DNA from: Solirubrobacter sp963798325
GTDB taxonomy: Bacteria > Actinomycetota > Thermoleophilia > Solirubrobacterales > Solirubrobacteraceae
Reading direction: 5' to 3'
NCBI GenBank assembly: GCA_963798325.1
Contig: CAWCSS010000001.1
Coordinates: 62,001-126,000 of the forward strand
DNA: 64,000 nt
Shown piece by piece: positions 34,391 to 44,503 of the stretch. A model generated the notes under the pieces. It was not told where the DNA came from. It searched no databases and saw only the letters and a list, made by a program, of their open reading frames with translations. Position numbers and translations under genes: made by a program. Positions within the stretch are counted from its first letter, which is position 1, and each line of letters opens with the position of its first letter.

Positions 34391-36652
34391 ATGATCCGGT
34401 TGTTCTCATGGATGCCGCGCGGGCGCGCACTGCCGCCCGAGGTCTGGGCTGCCCGCCACCGCGGGCTCCTGCTCGTGCTCATGGCGCACCTGATCCTCCT
34501 GCCCGCGTTCGCCATCACCCAGGGCTGGTCGTTCGGCGCGGCGTGGGCGTTCGACGTGCTGCCGGCGATCTTCGGCGCGCTGGCGTGCGTCTCGGGCTTC
34601 AGCCGCGCCGCGCGCTCGTCGCTGTGCGCGATGGCGCTGCTGACCTGCAGCGCCGTGCTCGTGGTCGCCTGGCACGGGACGATCGAGGCGCACTTCCACT
34701 ACTTCGTGACCGTCGGCGCGCTGGCGCTCTACGAGGAGGCGTGGGCGTACCTGCTGGCGATCGTGTTCGTCGTCTTCCAGCACGGCGTGATGGGCGCCAT
34801 CCGCGCCGAGACGGTCTTCCAGCACATGCACGACCCGTGGCGCTGGGCCGGCATCCACGGTCTGTTCGTCGCCGCCCTGGCCGTCGCCAACGTCGTCTCC
34901 TGGCGTGAGAACGAGCACGTCCGCGCCGCCACCGCCGCCGCCGAGGTCCGCTTCCGCCGCGCCTTCGACGACGCGCCCGTGCCGATGGCGCTGCTCGCCC
35001 CCGACGGCCGCGTCCTGCAGGGCAACACCGCGCTGCGCGAGCGCACCGGCTTCCACACGGTCGAGGGCCTGTGGTTCTGGGACTTCGTGCCCGCCGGCGA
35101 TCGGCTCCAGATGCGCGGCGACTGGCCGCAGGCCGCCGACGCCGAACGCCGCTTCGTGCGCGCCGACGGCAGCATCGGCTGGATCCACTGGCGCCACTCG
35201 CTCGTCCTGACTCCCGACGGGCAGCCCGACCACTACGTCTCCCAGGGCGTCGACATCACCGAGCGCAAGCTCAACGCCGAGCGCCTCGACCACCAGGCCC
35301 ACCACGACGCGCTGACCGGCCTGCCCAACCGCGCCCGCTTCGACCGCGTGCTGGCCGACGCGCTCGCGCGCGGCACGGGCCAGATCGCGGTGGTCTTCGC
35401 CGACATCGACGACTTCAAGGTCATCAACGACTCGCTTGGGCACCGCACCGGCGACGAACTGCTCAAGGCCGTCGCCAACCGCCTGAGCGCGGAACTGCGC
35501 CCCGACGACGTGCTCGCCCGCTTCGGCGGCGACGAGTTCGTGATCCTGCTCGACAGCGTCGACGACCACGACGCGGTGCGCACGGTCGCCGACCGCCTGC
35601 AGGCGTCGCTGAGCAAGCCGTTCGCGCTCGCCGGCCGCCGGCGCTTCGTCTCCGCCAGCTTCGGCATCGCCCTCCCCGGCGAGCACGCGCAGGCCGAGAG
35701 CCTGATCCGCGACGCCGACGCCGCCATGTACCAGGCCAAGAGCCAGGGCAAGGCGCGCCTGGAGGTCTTCGACGAGTCGCTGCGCGACCGCGCGCTGGAG
35801 CGGCTCGAGCTCGAGGCGGGCCTGCGCGACGCGCTCGCCGAGGGCCAGCTCGAGCTTCACTACCAGCCTGAGTACTCGCTCAGGGACGGCTCGCTGTACG
35901 GGATGGAGGCGCTGCTGCGCTGGACGCATCCGGTGCACGGGATGATCTCGCCCGCACGGTTCGTGCCGATCGCCGAGCAGAGCGGCCTGATCGTGCCGAT
36001 CGGCGAATGGGTGCTGGCCAAGGCGTGCATCCAGGCCGCCGAGTGGCGCGCCGCCGGCCACACGGACTTCGTGATGGCCGTCAACCTCTCGCCGCGCCAG
36101 CTCTCCTCACCCAACCTGGCTCAGGTCGTCGCCGAGACCCTCGCCACCACGGGCCTGCCGCCGTCGGCGCTGTGCCTCGAGATCACCGAGAGCGCGATCA
36201 TGGAGGACCCGGAGTCCGGGAACGCCATCCTGCAGTCGTTGAAGGCGCTCGGCATCAAGCTGGCGATCGACGACTTCGGCGTCGGCTACTCGTCGCTCTC
36301 GCACCTCAAGTACCTGCTGCCGGTCGACGTGATCAAGATCGACAAGACCTTCATCGACGGCATCGTCGAGGGCGGCGACGATCGCGCGATCATCGCCGCC
36401 GTCATCTCGCTGGCCCACGAGCTCGGCGTGCAGGCCGTCGCCGAGGGCGTCGAGGACTCAGCGCAGGTTCAGGCCCTGCGCGCGCTCGACTGCCACATCG
36501 CGCAGGGCTATCACTTCTCCAAGCCGGTGCCGCCGGCCTACTTGGACCTGAGCCACTCCGAGAGCTTGTCGGCGGCGTCGGAGGCCTTGTCGCCGGCCTT
36601 GCCGACGCCGTCACCGGCCTCCTTGAAGATCGTCTTGAACTTCTCGGAGTAG
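34391..36652 (+). CDS. Membrane GGDEF-EAL protein (c-di-GMP cyclase/phosphodiesterase) with PAS domain
   Basis: A protein of about 753 residues. Five to six membrane helices fill residues 15-170 and include the GTIEAHFHYFVTVGALALYE signature found in this receptor type. A PAS domain follows (about 190-300, ending TERKLNAERLDHQAHHDAL). The GGDEF domain has an intact active site (RFGGDEFVILLD). The EAL domain has EALLRW, the DDFGVGYSSLSHLKYL loop and EGVED, so both activities are possible. The last 35 or so residues (ASEALSPALPTPSPASL) are not family sequence and overlap the convergent M48 gene by 115 bases. The sensed signal is unknown. Confidence 0.92.
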   Translation: MIRLFSWMPRGRALPPEVWAARHRGLLLVLMAHLILLPAFAITQGWSFGAAWAFDVLPAIFGALACVSGFSRAARSSLCAMALLTCSAVLVVAWHGTIEAHFHYFVTVGALALYEEAWAYLLAIVFVVFQHGVMGAIRAETVFQHMHDPWRWAGIHGLFVAALAVANVVSWRENEHVRAATAAAEVRFRRAFDDAPVPMALLAPDGRVLQGNTALRERTGFHTVEGLWFWDFVPAGDRLQMRGDWPQAADAERRFVRADGSIGWIHWRHSLVLTPDGQPDHYVSQGVDITERKLNAERLDHQAHHDALTGLPNRARFDRVLADALARGTGQIAVVFADIDDFKVINDSLGHRTGDELLKAVANRLSAELRPDDVLARFGGDEFVILLDSVDDHDAVRTVADRLQASLSKPFALAGRRRFVSASFGIALPGEHAQAESLIRDADAAMYQAKSQGKARLEVFDESLRDRALERLELEAGLRDALAEGQLELHYQPEYSLRDGSLYGMEALLRWTHPVHGMISPARFVPIAEQSGLIVPIGEWVLAKACIQAAEWRAAGHTDFVMAVNLSPRQLSSPNLAQVVAETLATTGLPPSALCLEITESAIMEDPESGNAILQSLKALGIKLAIDDFGVGYSSLSHLKYLLPVDVIKIDKTFIDGIVEGGDDRAIIAAVISLAHELGVQAVAEGVEDSAQVQALRALDCHIAQGYHFSKPVPPAYLDLSHSESLSAASEALSPALPTPSPASLKIVLNFSE

Positions 36653-37539
36653 TGGTCGGTCGCGTCCGCGGCCTCATCGCGAGCGTCGGCCTGGCTCCCG
36701 CGCTTGCGGAACTCGCCGGCCATGATCCGGTCATAGTCGCCGGAGCGCACCCACTTCATCAGCTCCGAGATGCGCAGCACCGGGTACGGGTGCGTCATCG
36801 TCAGCTCGCGGGTGAAGCGCATGAGCTTGTCCCAGCCCGGCTCCCACTCGACGTACTCGTTGGCCTGCTTGACGAACGCGTCCAGGCTGAGCTTGCGCGA
36901 GGCGGCGCCGCCGGCCATCACCATCATCGTCTGGCAGGTCGTCATCGGGCTGCGGTTGACCAGCGTCGCCGCGCGGTCGCAGGAGAGCTCCGCGGCGCGG
37001 AACCACTCCAGCAGCGCGAGCTGGATCGCCAGCAGCGGCAGGCCGGCGAAGAACGGCAGCCGCATCAGGGGCCTGACGCCGATCTGCAGCAGGATCAGCA
37101 GCGCCGTCCGGTAGAGCAGGTGGTCGGAGAGGATGTGCCCCGCCTCGTGGCCCAGCACCGTGCGGATCTCATGCTCGTCCAGCAGCGAGACGGTGCCGCT
37201 GTTGAGCACCACCATCGGGTTCTTGGAGCCGATCGCCATCGCGTTGGTGAACGGCATCTGCCACATGTACAGATCGGGCACGAAGTCGATGTCCAGCCGC
37301 GTCAGCGCGGCCTTGTGCGATGCCCACACGTCGGGCAGCTGATCCGGCCCGAGCCGCACCGCGCCCGCGAGCAGCTGCTGGCGGACCGATCCCTCGCCGA
37401 ACTCGATCAGCTTGCGCACGACCGTGTCCATCATCGGGATCTGCTGCAGCGCCGCCGTCGCCGCCCGATCGGCGGGATGCTCGTACGCCTTGGGCGAGAT
37501 CTGGATGAGGCGCTGATCTTCAGGGAGCTCGTCGGCCAT
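36538..37539 (-). CDS. M48-family metallopeptidase (HtpX/Ste24-like)
   Basis: A zinc protease of about 333 residues. The catalytic motif is in LGHEAGHILSDH, preceded by NSGTVSLLDEHEIRTV, with the third ligand in WFRAAELSCDRAATL. Hydrophobic stretches either side (LLYRTALLILLQIGVRPL, LPFFAGLPLLAIQLAL) mark it as a membrane protein with a cytosolic active site, as in HtpX quality-control proteases. A Lys/Ala/Asp-rich amphipathic tail follows about 290. The DUF3052 gene lies four bases upstream, so the two are co-transcribed. The 3' end overlaps the GGDEF-EAL gene antisense. Confidence 0.88.
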   Translation of the reverse strand: MADELPEDQRLIQISPKAYEHPADRAATAALQQIPMMDTVVRKLIEFGEGSVRQQLLAGAVRLGPDQLPDVWASHKAALTRLDIDFVPDLYMWQMPFTNAMAIGSKNPMVVLNSGTVSLLDEHEIRTVLGHEAGHILSDHLLYRTALLILLQIGVRPLMRLPFFAGLPLLAIQLALLEWFRAAELSCDRAATLVNRSPMTTCQTMMVMAGGAASRKLSLDAFVKQANEYVEWEPGWDKLMRFTRELTMTHPYPVLRISELMKWVRSGDYDRIMAGEFRKRGSQADARDEAADATDHYSEKFKTIFKEAGDGVGKAGDKASDAADKLSEWLRSK

Positions 37540-37543
37540 GGAC

Positions 37544-37939
37544 TCAAGGTAGCCGGTCCTTTAGGCGGATCACCAACCGTAAGGCGCTCCAGGTCTCGTC
37601 GATGGCCGCCACCTTGTTGTCCACGAGCCGGTTCGCGAAGGCGATCTCGCGCACGACGTCCTCGGTGATGTCGGTGGGCATCTTCGACGCCTTCTTCGGC
37701 CACGCGATCCACAGCCCGGCGTTCTGCTCCATCCGCTCGCGCAGGACAGGCATGCGCCTGGCGAGATCGCGGCGCTCGGTGTGGAAGGTGAGGATCACGT
37801 CCGCGAACCCGCTCGCGCGCGTGACCGGAGCGACGCCCTCGAGCACGAAGCGTTCCGGCGCGTTGAGCAGCATCACGCGGTGCCCGGGCTTGATCCCCAG
37901 CTTCTTCTCCAGTGGCGTCCCGCTGTAGCCGGCGCTCAC
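37544..37939 (-). CDS. DUF3052-family protein
   Basis: A cytosolic protein of about 131 residues beginning SAGYSGTPLEKKLGIKPGHR after a GTG start at 37939, a start diagnostic of DUF3052. LWIAWPKKASKMPTDITED and VVREIAFANRLVDNKVAAID complete the signature. Its function is unknown; in many actinobacteria the family lies near pyruvate dehydrogenase genes, which is not the case here. It sits between the giant secreted protease (10 bases upstream) and the M48 protease (four bases downstream), all on the minus strand. Confidence 0.85.
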   Translation of the reverse strand: MSAGYSGTPLEKKLGIKPGHRVMLLNAPERFVLEGVAPVTRASGFADVILTFHTERRDLARRMPVLRERMEQNAGLWIAWPKKASKMPTDITEDVVREIAFANRLVDNKVAAIDETWSALRLVIRLKDRLP

Positions 37940-37949
37940 GCGCCGAACA

Positions 37950-40900
37950 CTACTTTTTCGCGACCACGACGCTGACCTTCTCGCCCGCGTCGACGGCGAC
38001 CCGGATCTTGACCGGCCGGCTGCCGAGCCTGACCGGCTTCGTGCAGGTCGTGTCGGCGGTCGGGCAGGCCCAGGCCCTGTAGCCCTTCTTGACCGGCGTG
38101 ACGGTGACCGTGGCGGTGCCGCCGGCGGCCGGCGTCTTGGCCGCGACCTTCGCCAGCACGGTGCCGGTGGAGCCCTTGATCGAGACCGGCGCGGCGGCGG
38201 CGACGATGGCGCCCACGGTGGCCGACTTGACCGGGCCGAGGATCGCCGTGGCGTAGATCGTCGTGGTGCCGCCCGGGCCGACACCGGTGACCGACGCGCG
38301 GATCTTGTAGCCCGCGTCGGCGGGGGTCAGCGTGATGGTGCGGTCGGTGCCGGTCTGGATCGCCGTGCAGGTGGTCGTGCAACGCCAGAAGGTGGTGGTG
38401 ACGTTCGCGGCGACGCCGGTCCAGGTGCCGGTGGTCGCGCTGATGACCTTGCCCACCTGCGCGACGCCGCTGAGCGCCGGCATCGGGTAGGCGGCGGGCG
38501 GGGCGGCCTTGATCTTGGCCGTCTGCACCGACGTGGCGGTCGTGACGCCGTCCGGGTTGGCGGCGGTGGCGATGACGCGGATGGTCGCGCCGATGTCGTC
38601 GGCGACCAGCTTGTAGGTCGTCATCGTCGCGCCCGCGATCGGCGCGCAGGACGTGCCATCGGCGGCGCAGCGCTGCCAGGCGAAGGTGTAGGAGGTGTCG
38701 GTGGTCGCCGTCCAGGAGCCGCGCGCGGAGCTCAGCGTCTGGCCGGTGACGACGTTGCCGCTGATCGTCGGCGGCGCGACGGAGACCGGCACGACGGCGG
38801 CGACCACGGCGGTCGGCGCCGAGAGGGTCTCGCCCGTGCCCGTCGTATTGGTCGCGGTCAGCCGGACGCGCACCGTGAAGTCCTCGTCGGCCTTGGTCAA
38901 CACGTACGCGTTGCCCCTGGCGTTGGCGATCACGGCGCAGTTGGTGCCGTCGACGTCGCAGCGCTGCCACTCGTAGCCGTAGGTCGTCGGGTAGCCGTCC
39001 CACGACGGCATCGTCGTGCGCAGCGTCTGCGTGCGGGCCGGCGTCCCGTTGATGACCACGGCGACGTCGGTCGACGGGATCGGCAGCGGCTCGACCTCGG
39101 CGGTCGGCGCGCTCTCGGCCGTCTCGGTCCAGCTCGGGGACGCGGCGTAGACCTTGACCACGAGGATCTTGCCGGTGTCGGCGACGCTCGCGACGTAGGT
39201 GCTGGCGGTCGCGTTCGGGATGTCGGTGCAGGTCAGGCCGTCGGTCGTGCAGCGGCGCCACTGGTAGGAGACGCGCGTCAGCGGCACACTCCACTCGCCC
39301 GCGGTCGCGGTGAGCTTCTCGCGCACGGCGGCGGTCCCGCGGATCGCGGGCAGGATCGTGTTGGTCAGGTCACGCCCGACGATCACGCCGGTCAGCGCCG
39401 ACGCGACGACGGTGTTGACGTTGAGCGTGTTGGTGGCGGTGACGCGCACGGCGAGCTTGGAGCCGATGTCGGCGGTGACGCTGGTGTAGGTCGAGTTGGA
39501 CGCGCCGGTGATCGTGTTGCAGGCCAGCGCGCTGGTCGCGCTCTGCGGGCAGCGGACCCACTGGAACCGGTAGGTGTGGCTGAAGCCGCCCGCCGACTCC
39601 CAGGTCCCGGGGGTCGCGGTGAAGGTCGCGGCGTCGGTGAGCGTGCCCGTGACCGCCGGGGCGACGGTGTTGACCGGGCTGGCCAGCACCGGGCCGAGCG
39701 CGTTGGAGTAGGTGACGGTCGAGCCGTCCGCGTTGGTCGCGGTGACCTGGGCGCGGACCTTCAGCCCGGCCTCGTCGTCGGTCAGCGTGTAGTTGGGCGA
39801 CGTGGCGCCGGCGATGTCCTGGAAGCCGTTGCCGTCGTCGACCTGCCACTGGTAGGCGAAGGTCGCGCCGGCCGGCATCCAGGAGCCCGCGGAGGTGGTG
39901 ATCACGAGGCCGGTGCGCGCAGTGCCGGTGACCACCGGCGACGCCGCCTGGATCGGCGCGGCGAGCGCGACCGCTGCCGTGTCGAGCGAGTACGCCGAGA
40001 CCGCCGCGTCCGGGTTGGTCGCGGTGACCTTGATCCGCAGCTTGGCGCCGACGTCGGCCTGGGTGAGGACGTAGAGGTTCGCGGTCGCGCCGGCGATGTC
40101 GGCGAAGCCCGAGCCGCTGTCGCGCTGCCACTGGTAGGTGTAGACGTTGCCGGGGCCGGTCCACGTGCCCTGGGAGCCGCTGACCGCCTTGGTCCGCTGC
40201 AGGGTGCCGGTCACCAGCGGGATGCCGGTGTTGACCGGCGGCATGGCCGCGATCGTGTCGGTGGGATCGGACGTGACCGAGACGACGCCGTCGACGTTGG
40301 TGGCGGTGACCTTCACGCGCAACTCGGACGCCTCGTCGGTCTTCTGCGCGACGTAGGTCGACTTCGTGGCGCCGGCGATGTCGACCCAGCCGGTGCCGGG
40401 GTCCTTCTGCCATTGGTAGCTGTAGAGGTTGCCGGCGCCGCTCCAGGTGCCGGTGGTCGTGGTCAGCGTCGAGGCGCGGGCGGGCGTGCCGCTGGCGACC
40501 GGGGGCGCGCTGTTGACGGGCGCCGCGGAGACGACCGGGCCGACCGCATCCGAGAGGCCGGAGGCGGTGCCGTCGACGTTGGTGGCGGTGACCTGCACGC
40601 GGATGCTCGCGCCGGTGTCAGCCGGCTGCAGCACGTAGCTGATGGCGGTGGCGCCGGCGATGTTGCTGTAGCCGCTGCCGAGATCGCGCTGCCACTGGTA
40701 CTTGAAGGTGTTGCCCACGCCGTCCCACGTGCCCTGGCGGGCGGTGAGCGCGGAACCGCGCGACGGCGTGCCGGTCGGGGCCGGGACCGACGTCAGCACG
40801 GGCGGCGCGCCGACCACGGTGTCCGTCGGGTCAGACGCGACCGTGACCGTCCCGTCGTAGTTGGACGCGGTGACCAGGACGCGCAGCTTGAAGCCCTCGT

Positions 40901-42528
40901 CGCCCGCGGGAACGGTGTAGCCCGCCAGCGTCGCGCTGGCGATGGTGGTCCAGGTCGAGTTGGCGTAGTGCTGCCACTGGAAGCTGTAGCTGTTCCCGGC
41001 GCCGCCCCAGGTTCCGGCGGCGGCGACAAGTGCGCTGCCGCGGGCGGCGGTGCCGCTGATCTGCGGGACCCCGGAGTTCACCGGCGGGGCGCCGGCGACC
41101 GGGCCGACCGCGTTCGACGTGGCGGGCGAGGTGCTCGGGCCGCTGGCGTTGCGGGCCGTGACCAGGACGCGGATCGACGCGGTGAGATCGCTCACGACCA
41201 GCGTGTAGGAGACCGTCGTCGCGCCGCTGATGTTCACGAAGCCGGTGCCCTTGTCGCGCTGCCACTGGTAGGTGTAGCTCGTCGGGTTCTCGGTCCAGGT
41301 CCCGCTGGTGGCGGTGAGGGTCGAGCCGCGCTTGGGGGTGCCCGACGCGACGGGCGCCTGCGTGGAGGTCGGCAGCTGCGGCAGGATCAGACCGACGCTG
41401 GCCGAGGTTCCGACCGCGGAGCCGTCGGCGTTGGACGCGGTGACGAGGACCCGGATCCGGTGCGAGACGTCATCGCTCGTCGTGACGTAGGTCTGGCTGG
41501 TCGCGCCGAAGATGTCGGCACCGTCGCGCTGCCACTGGTAGCTGTAGCCGGTGGGCGAGTTCGTGTAGGCGCCGGTGGTCGTGGTCAGCGTGGCGCCGCG
41601 CACGAGCGAGCCGGAGACCACCGGGGCGGAGATCAGCTTCGGTGACGGATCGGCCGCCACCATCGGCAGCACCGCGCGGGCCTCGATCACGTACTGGTTC
41701 ACGAACGACCACGACAGCGTCGCCCAGCCGCGCGTCGCCCCAGTAGGTGCCCCACTGGTTCTCGATCCGCAGGCCGCTGGCGTCATAGCCGAGCGCGGTG
41801 ACGGCGTGGTAGCCCTGCAGGGTGCCGGAAACGGTGCTGTAGAGCCCGTGGTTGGCCGTCGTGACGTTGTAGAAGTTCTGGTAGACGGGGATCGCGACGA
41901 CGACCGGCCTGCCGTCCGCGAGCGCGGTCTTGATCGAGTCCTGCGTGACCGTCGACGTGGTGCTCGGATTCACCGCCAGCGCGTTGGAGCCGCTGAGCTT
42001 CCAGTTCGCCGCGTTCGCCTTCTGGGCGGTGCTCGGCTGCTGGGTGTAGTTGTAGTTGCCCTGCGCGTAGTCGGACTGCGCGTCGACGCCCTGCGTCTGG
42101 GCCATCTGCATGTGCGAGACGAGCGTCGTGCCGACGTTCTGGCCGCCGGTGACCTGCGCGTAGGTGTACATCGGAGCGAGGGCGCCGCCGGCGATCCCCT
42201 GCTTGTTCATGTAGTAACCCATCGCGCTGTAGTCCGTCGCCCAGGCGGCGCAGGCGTTGACCTGGCCCTGATCGCCGGGCGGGACCGCGTCGGCGGTCAT
42301 GTCGACACTGGCGGGAAGGCCGGCGCTGACGCTCTGGACGCCGAACGGGCGCGGGCTGTCGTCGGGGACGAGGCCGAGGCCGTGCGGCTGGGTGGCGTCG
42401 ACGGCGGGCGTGACGGGGGCCAGCGGCGAGTCCCAGGCCTGGGCGCTCGCGGGCAGCGCGAGGGCGACCAGCAGCGTGAGGGCTGCGGCGCGGGCCTTGA
42501 TGGAGATTCGCCGTCCGTGGCGTGACAT
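37950..42528 (-). CDS. Giant secreted papain-like cysteine protease with 12 Ig-like repeats, frameshifted as read
   Basis: Once one base is removed near 41729-41735, this is one gene of about 1525 residues. It opens with a signal peptide (AAALTLLVALALPASAQA). A C1-type peptidase follows with the nucleophile in QGQVNACAAWATDYSAMGYY, the His in QGYHAVTALGYD and the Asn in RIENQWGTYWG. The frame then shifts and resumes as GWATLSWSFVNQYVIEARAV, the normal end of the papain fold. Twelve repeats of about 94 residues (38229-41630) follow, then a 92-residue C-terminal domain ending SVVVAKK. No LPXTG or membrane anchor is seen. Probably a surface or matrix protease, which is inference. Confidence 0.82.
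38229..41630 (-). repeat. Twelve tandem Ig-like repeats within the secreted protease
   Basis: Each unit runs roughly P..SGTP.RG..LT...GTW, then Y.YQWQR, then I.GAT...Y, then RV.VTATN.DG. Units 1-7 have no Cys and carry QWQRD-type strands. Units 8-12 carry a WxRC strand with a second Cys about 8-12 residues on, predicting a disulfide. The array therefore looks built from two duplicated subfamilies joined end to end. At the DNA level the repeats also create a long open antisense frame that is not a gene. Confidence 0.85.
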
Positions 42529-42602
42529 TTCAGTCCCTGTAGTCGGCCGCGGAGGCGTTGTCCGTCAACCGGCCTAGACACGTGTTCGATCTTTCCAGTT
42601 CA

Positions 42603-43715
42603 ATGCGCGGCGTGAGCGGTGTCCTGGCGCCGGAGGTCACCGCCGTCTTTCAGCCGGTGGTCGAGTTGCGCGGGCTCGGGGTGGTGGGCTATGAGGCGTT
42701 GGCCCGACCGACCGACGGCTCCTCGCCGGAGGAGCTGTTCGCCGCCGCCCGCGAAGCCGGGCAGCTCGGCGAGGTCGACCGCGCCTGCCGGACCGCGGCG
42801 CTGGACGCCGCCGCCGCGGCCGGGCTCGGTGCGCCGTTCGCGCTGTTCTTGAACGCCGACGCCGACGCGCTCGAGTTCGAGACGCCGGAGCTCCCGCACG
42901 GGAGCGCGACGCTGATCCTCGAGGTGACCGAGAGCGCGCTGACCGCGCACCCGGAGACGGTCCTGCGCACGCTCACGCGCCTGCGCACGCGCGGGTGGGG
43001 CGTCTCGCTGGATGACGTCGGCGCCGATTCGCGCTCGCTGGCGACGATGCCGTTGGTCTATCCCGACGTGATCAAGCTCGACCTGCGGCTGCTCGGCGAG
43101 CGTGACCCGGGCGATCTGGCGCGGGTGGTGACCGCGGTCGGCGCGGAGGCCGAGCGCCGGCACGCGACCGTGCTCGCCGAGGGCATCGACACCGAGGCGA
43201 TGCTGGAGCTCGCGCGCGCCGTCGGGGCGTCCCTGGGTCAGGGGTATCTGCTGGGCGAGCCGGCGCCGTTGCCGTCGACGCTGCCGGTCGTGGCTCGGCC
43301 GCTGCGGCTGGCGGGGGCGGGTGCGGACTTCGACGGGCCGTTGCCGTTCCAGCGCGTGACGAACTGGAAGCGGCCGGTACGCGCGTCCCTGGCACTGGCG
43401 GAGCGGGCGGCGTCGCTGTTGACCGAACAGGCCGCCGCGTTGGGGCGGACCGGGATGCTGCTGGCCGCGCCGGATGTCAGCCACGCGTCGGTGCGCTTCG
43501 ATCAGCTGCGCGGCGCGCTCGGGTTCGTAGGCGTGCTGGAGCCAGGGATACTGGAGGACACCTGGACCGAGGTCGCGCTCGGCCCGGGGTTCGGGGCCTG
43601 CTTCGTGGCGCGCCGCGACGGGGACGACTGGCTGTTCGCGACCTCCTACGACCGCGAGCTGGTCGTCGAGTGCGCGCTGCTGCTCATGGCGCGCCTGCAG
43701 CCGCCTCCGCGATGA
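42603..43715 (+). CDS. EAL-domain protein with C-terminal DICT-like sensory domain
   Basis: A cytosolic protein of about 370 residues. The EAL domain covers about 10-240 and keeps GYEALARP, the Asn in LFLNADAD, EVTES, the DD pair (SLDDVGADSRSL), VIKLD, AEGID and the Gln of LGQGYLLG, so c-di-GMP hydrolysis is possible. The loop-6 motif, normally DFGxGYSSL, is altered to DVGADSRSL, which may weaken activity. The C-terminal 120 residues (LLTEQAAALGRTGMLLAAPD, ATSYDRELVVECALLLMARL) look like a DICT domain, a light/stress sensor module. ATG 42603 is preferred over an upstream in-frame TTG at 42558. The 3' end overlaps the hydrolase gene by 32 bases. Confidence 0.85.
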   Translation: MRGVSGVLAPEVTAVFQPVVELRGLGVVGYEALARPTDGSSPEELFAAAREAGQLGEVDRACRTAALDAAAAAGLGAPFALFLNADADALEFETPELPHGSATLILEVTESALTAHPETVLRTLTRLRTRGWGVSLDDVGADSRSLATMPLVYPDVIKLDLRLLGERDPGDLARVVTAVGAEAERRHATVLAEGIDTEAMLELARAVGASLGQGYLLGEPAPLPSTLPVVARPLRLAGAGADFDGPLPFQRVTNWKRPVRASLALAERAASLLTEQAAALGRTGMLLAAPDVSHASVRFDQLRGALGFVGVLEPGILEDTWTEVALGPGFGACFVARRDGDDWLFATSYDRELVVECALLLMARLQPPPR

Positions 43716-44484
43716 TCTTCGACACCTGCGCGCCCTGCCAGGCGAGCGGCGAGTCGCCCTCCTGCTCGGAGACGAGCTTGGCGTTCGGGATCGCCTCCGC
43801 GTAGCGCTCGCCGACTTCGTACGGGTGCTCGGGGTCGACCTCATCGCGGCTGGCGACGATGATCGTCGGCGCTTCGATGGCTTGCAGGTCGTTCCAGTCC
43901 TCGAACGGCCTTGAGCGCGGAACCGCCTTCAGCGCCTCTACCAGCGCCTCCGGGTGAGCGTGGGCGGACAGCCGCTGATGCAGGACCCGGTCGATCGTCT
44001 CGAGCCACTTCTCCGGGACGTTCGGGGTGCCGTAGGCGTGCACGAAGCCTTCCACGCCGCCGTCCTTGAGGCCGTTGGCGAGGCGGTCCCAGCGCTCCAG
44101 GCCGGGGTCGCGGTCGGGGGCGAAGGCGGGGGTCATGATCACCAGGCTGTTGACCCGGTCGGGGTGGTCGAGCGCGAACCTGATGATCGTGTGCGCGCCC
44201 ATCGAGGCGCCGGCCAGCGTCGCCTTGGCGATGCCGCGGTCGTCGAGCACGGCCAGCAGGTCCTTGGCGAGGCGCTCGTAGCTGTAGTCGCTGCCCGCGT
44301 CGGACTGCCCGTGGGCGCGCGCGTCGTACATCACCACGCGGTGCTCGGAGCGCTCCAGCGCCCTCGATCCCATGACCACGTAACGCCGGGTGGCGGTCAA
44401 TCCGTGCAGCAGTGCGACCGGTGCGCCGGTCCCACCTTCGTCGCCCGAGAGCATGACGCCGTCCGCGTCGGTCCGGAATTCCAT
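43684..44484 (-). CDS. Alpha/beta-fold hydrolase
   Basis: An alpha/beta hydrolase of about 266 residues, cytosolic. It shows the oxyanion HGLTATRR, the YDARAHGQSD turn, the nucleophile elbow GASMGAH, the acidic residue near VASRDEVDPEHPYEVGE, and a C-terminal segment where the catalytic His would be expected; the sequence there reads EQEGDSPLAWQG and lacks an obvious His, so activity is uncertain. The start is ATG at 44484. Only 19 bases separate it from the divergent thioredoxin gene. The substrate class is unknown. Confidence 0.85.
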   Translation of the reverse strand: MEFRTDADGVMLSGDEGGTGAPVALLHGLTATRRYVVMGSRALERSEHRVVMYDARAHGQSDAGSDYSYERLAKDLLAVLDDRGIAKATLAGASMGAHTIIRFALDHPDRVNSLVIMTPAFAPDRDPGLERWDRLANGLKDGGVEGFVHAYGTPNVPEKWLETIDRVLHQRLSAHAHPEALVEALKAVPRSRPFEDWNDLQAIEAPTIIVASRDEVDPEHPYEVGERYAEAIPNAKLVSEQEGDSPLAWQGAQVSKIIAEAAAGAP

Positions 44485-44490
44485 GCGGAC

Positions 44491-44496
44491 TATCCT
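44491..44496 (+). promoter_or_regulatory. Candidate leaderless -10 element for the thioredoxin-TPR gene
   Basis: TATCCT lies seven bases before the GTG at 44504. It is the same hexamer, at nearly the same distance, as before the LLM oxidoreductase. The divergent hydrolase starts at 44484, so the whole control region between the genes is 19 bases. Confidence 0.45.
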
Positions 44497-44503
44497 CGCA
44501 AGC

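Noticed and set aside
39576..41645. A 689-residue plus-strand open frame over the Ig-like repeat array
   Set aside because: Its Gly/Asp/Arg-rich periodicity is the antisense image of the repeats, and it has no signal or domain of its own.
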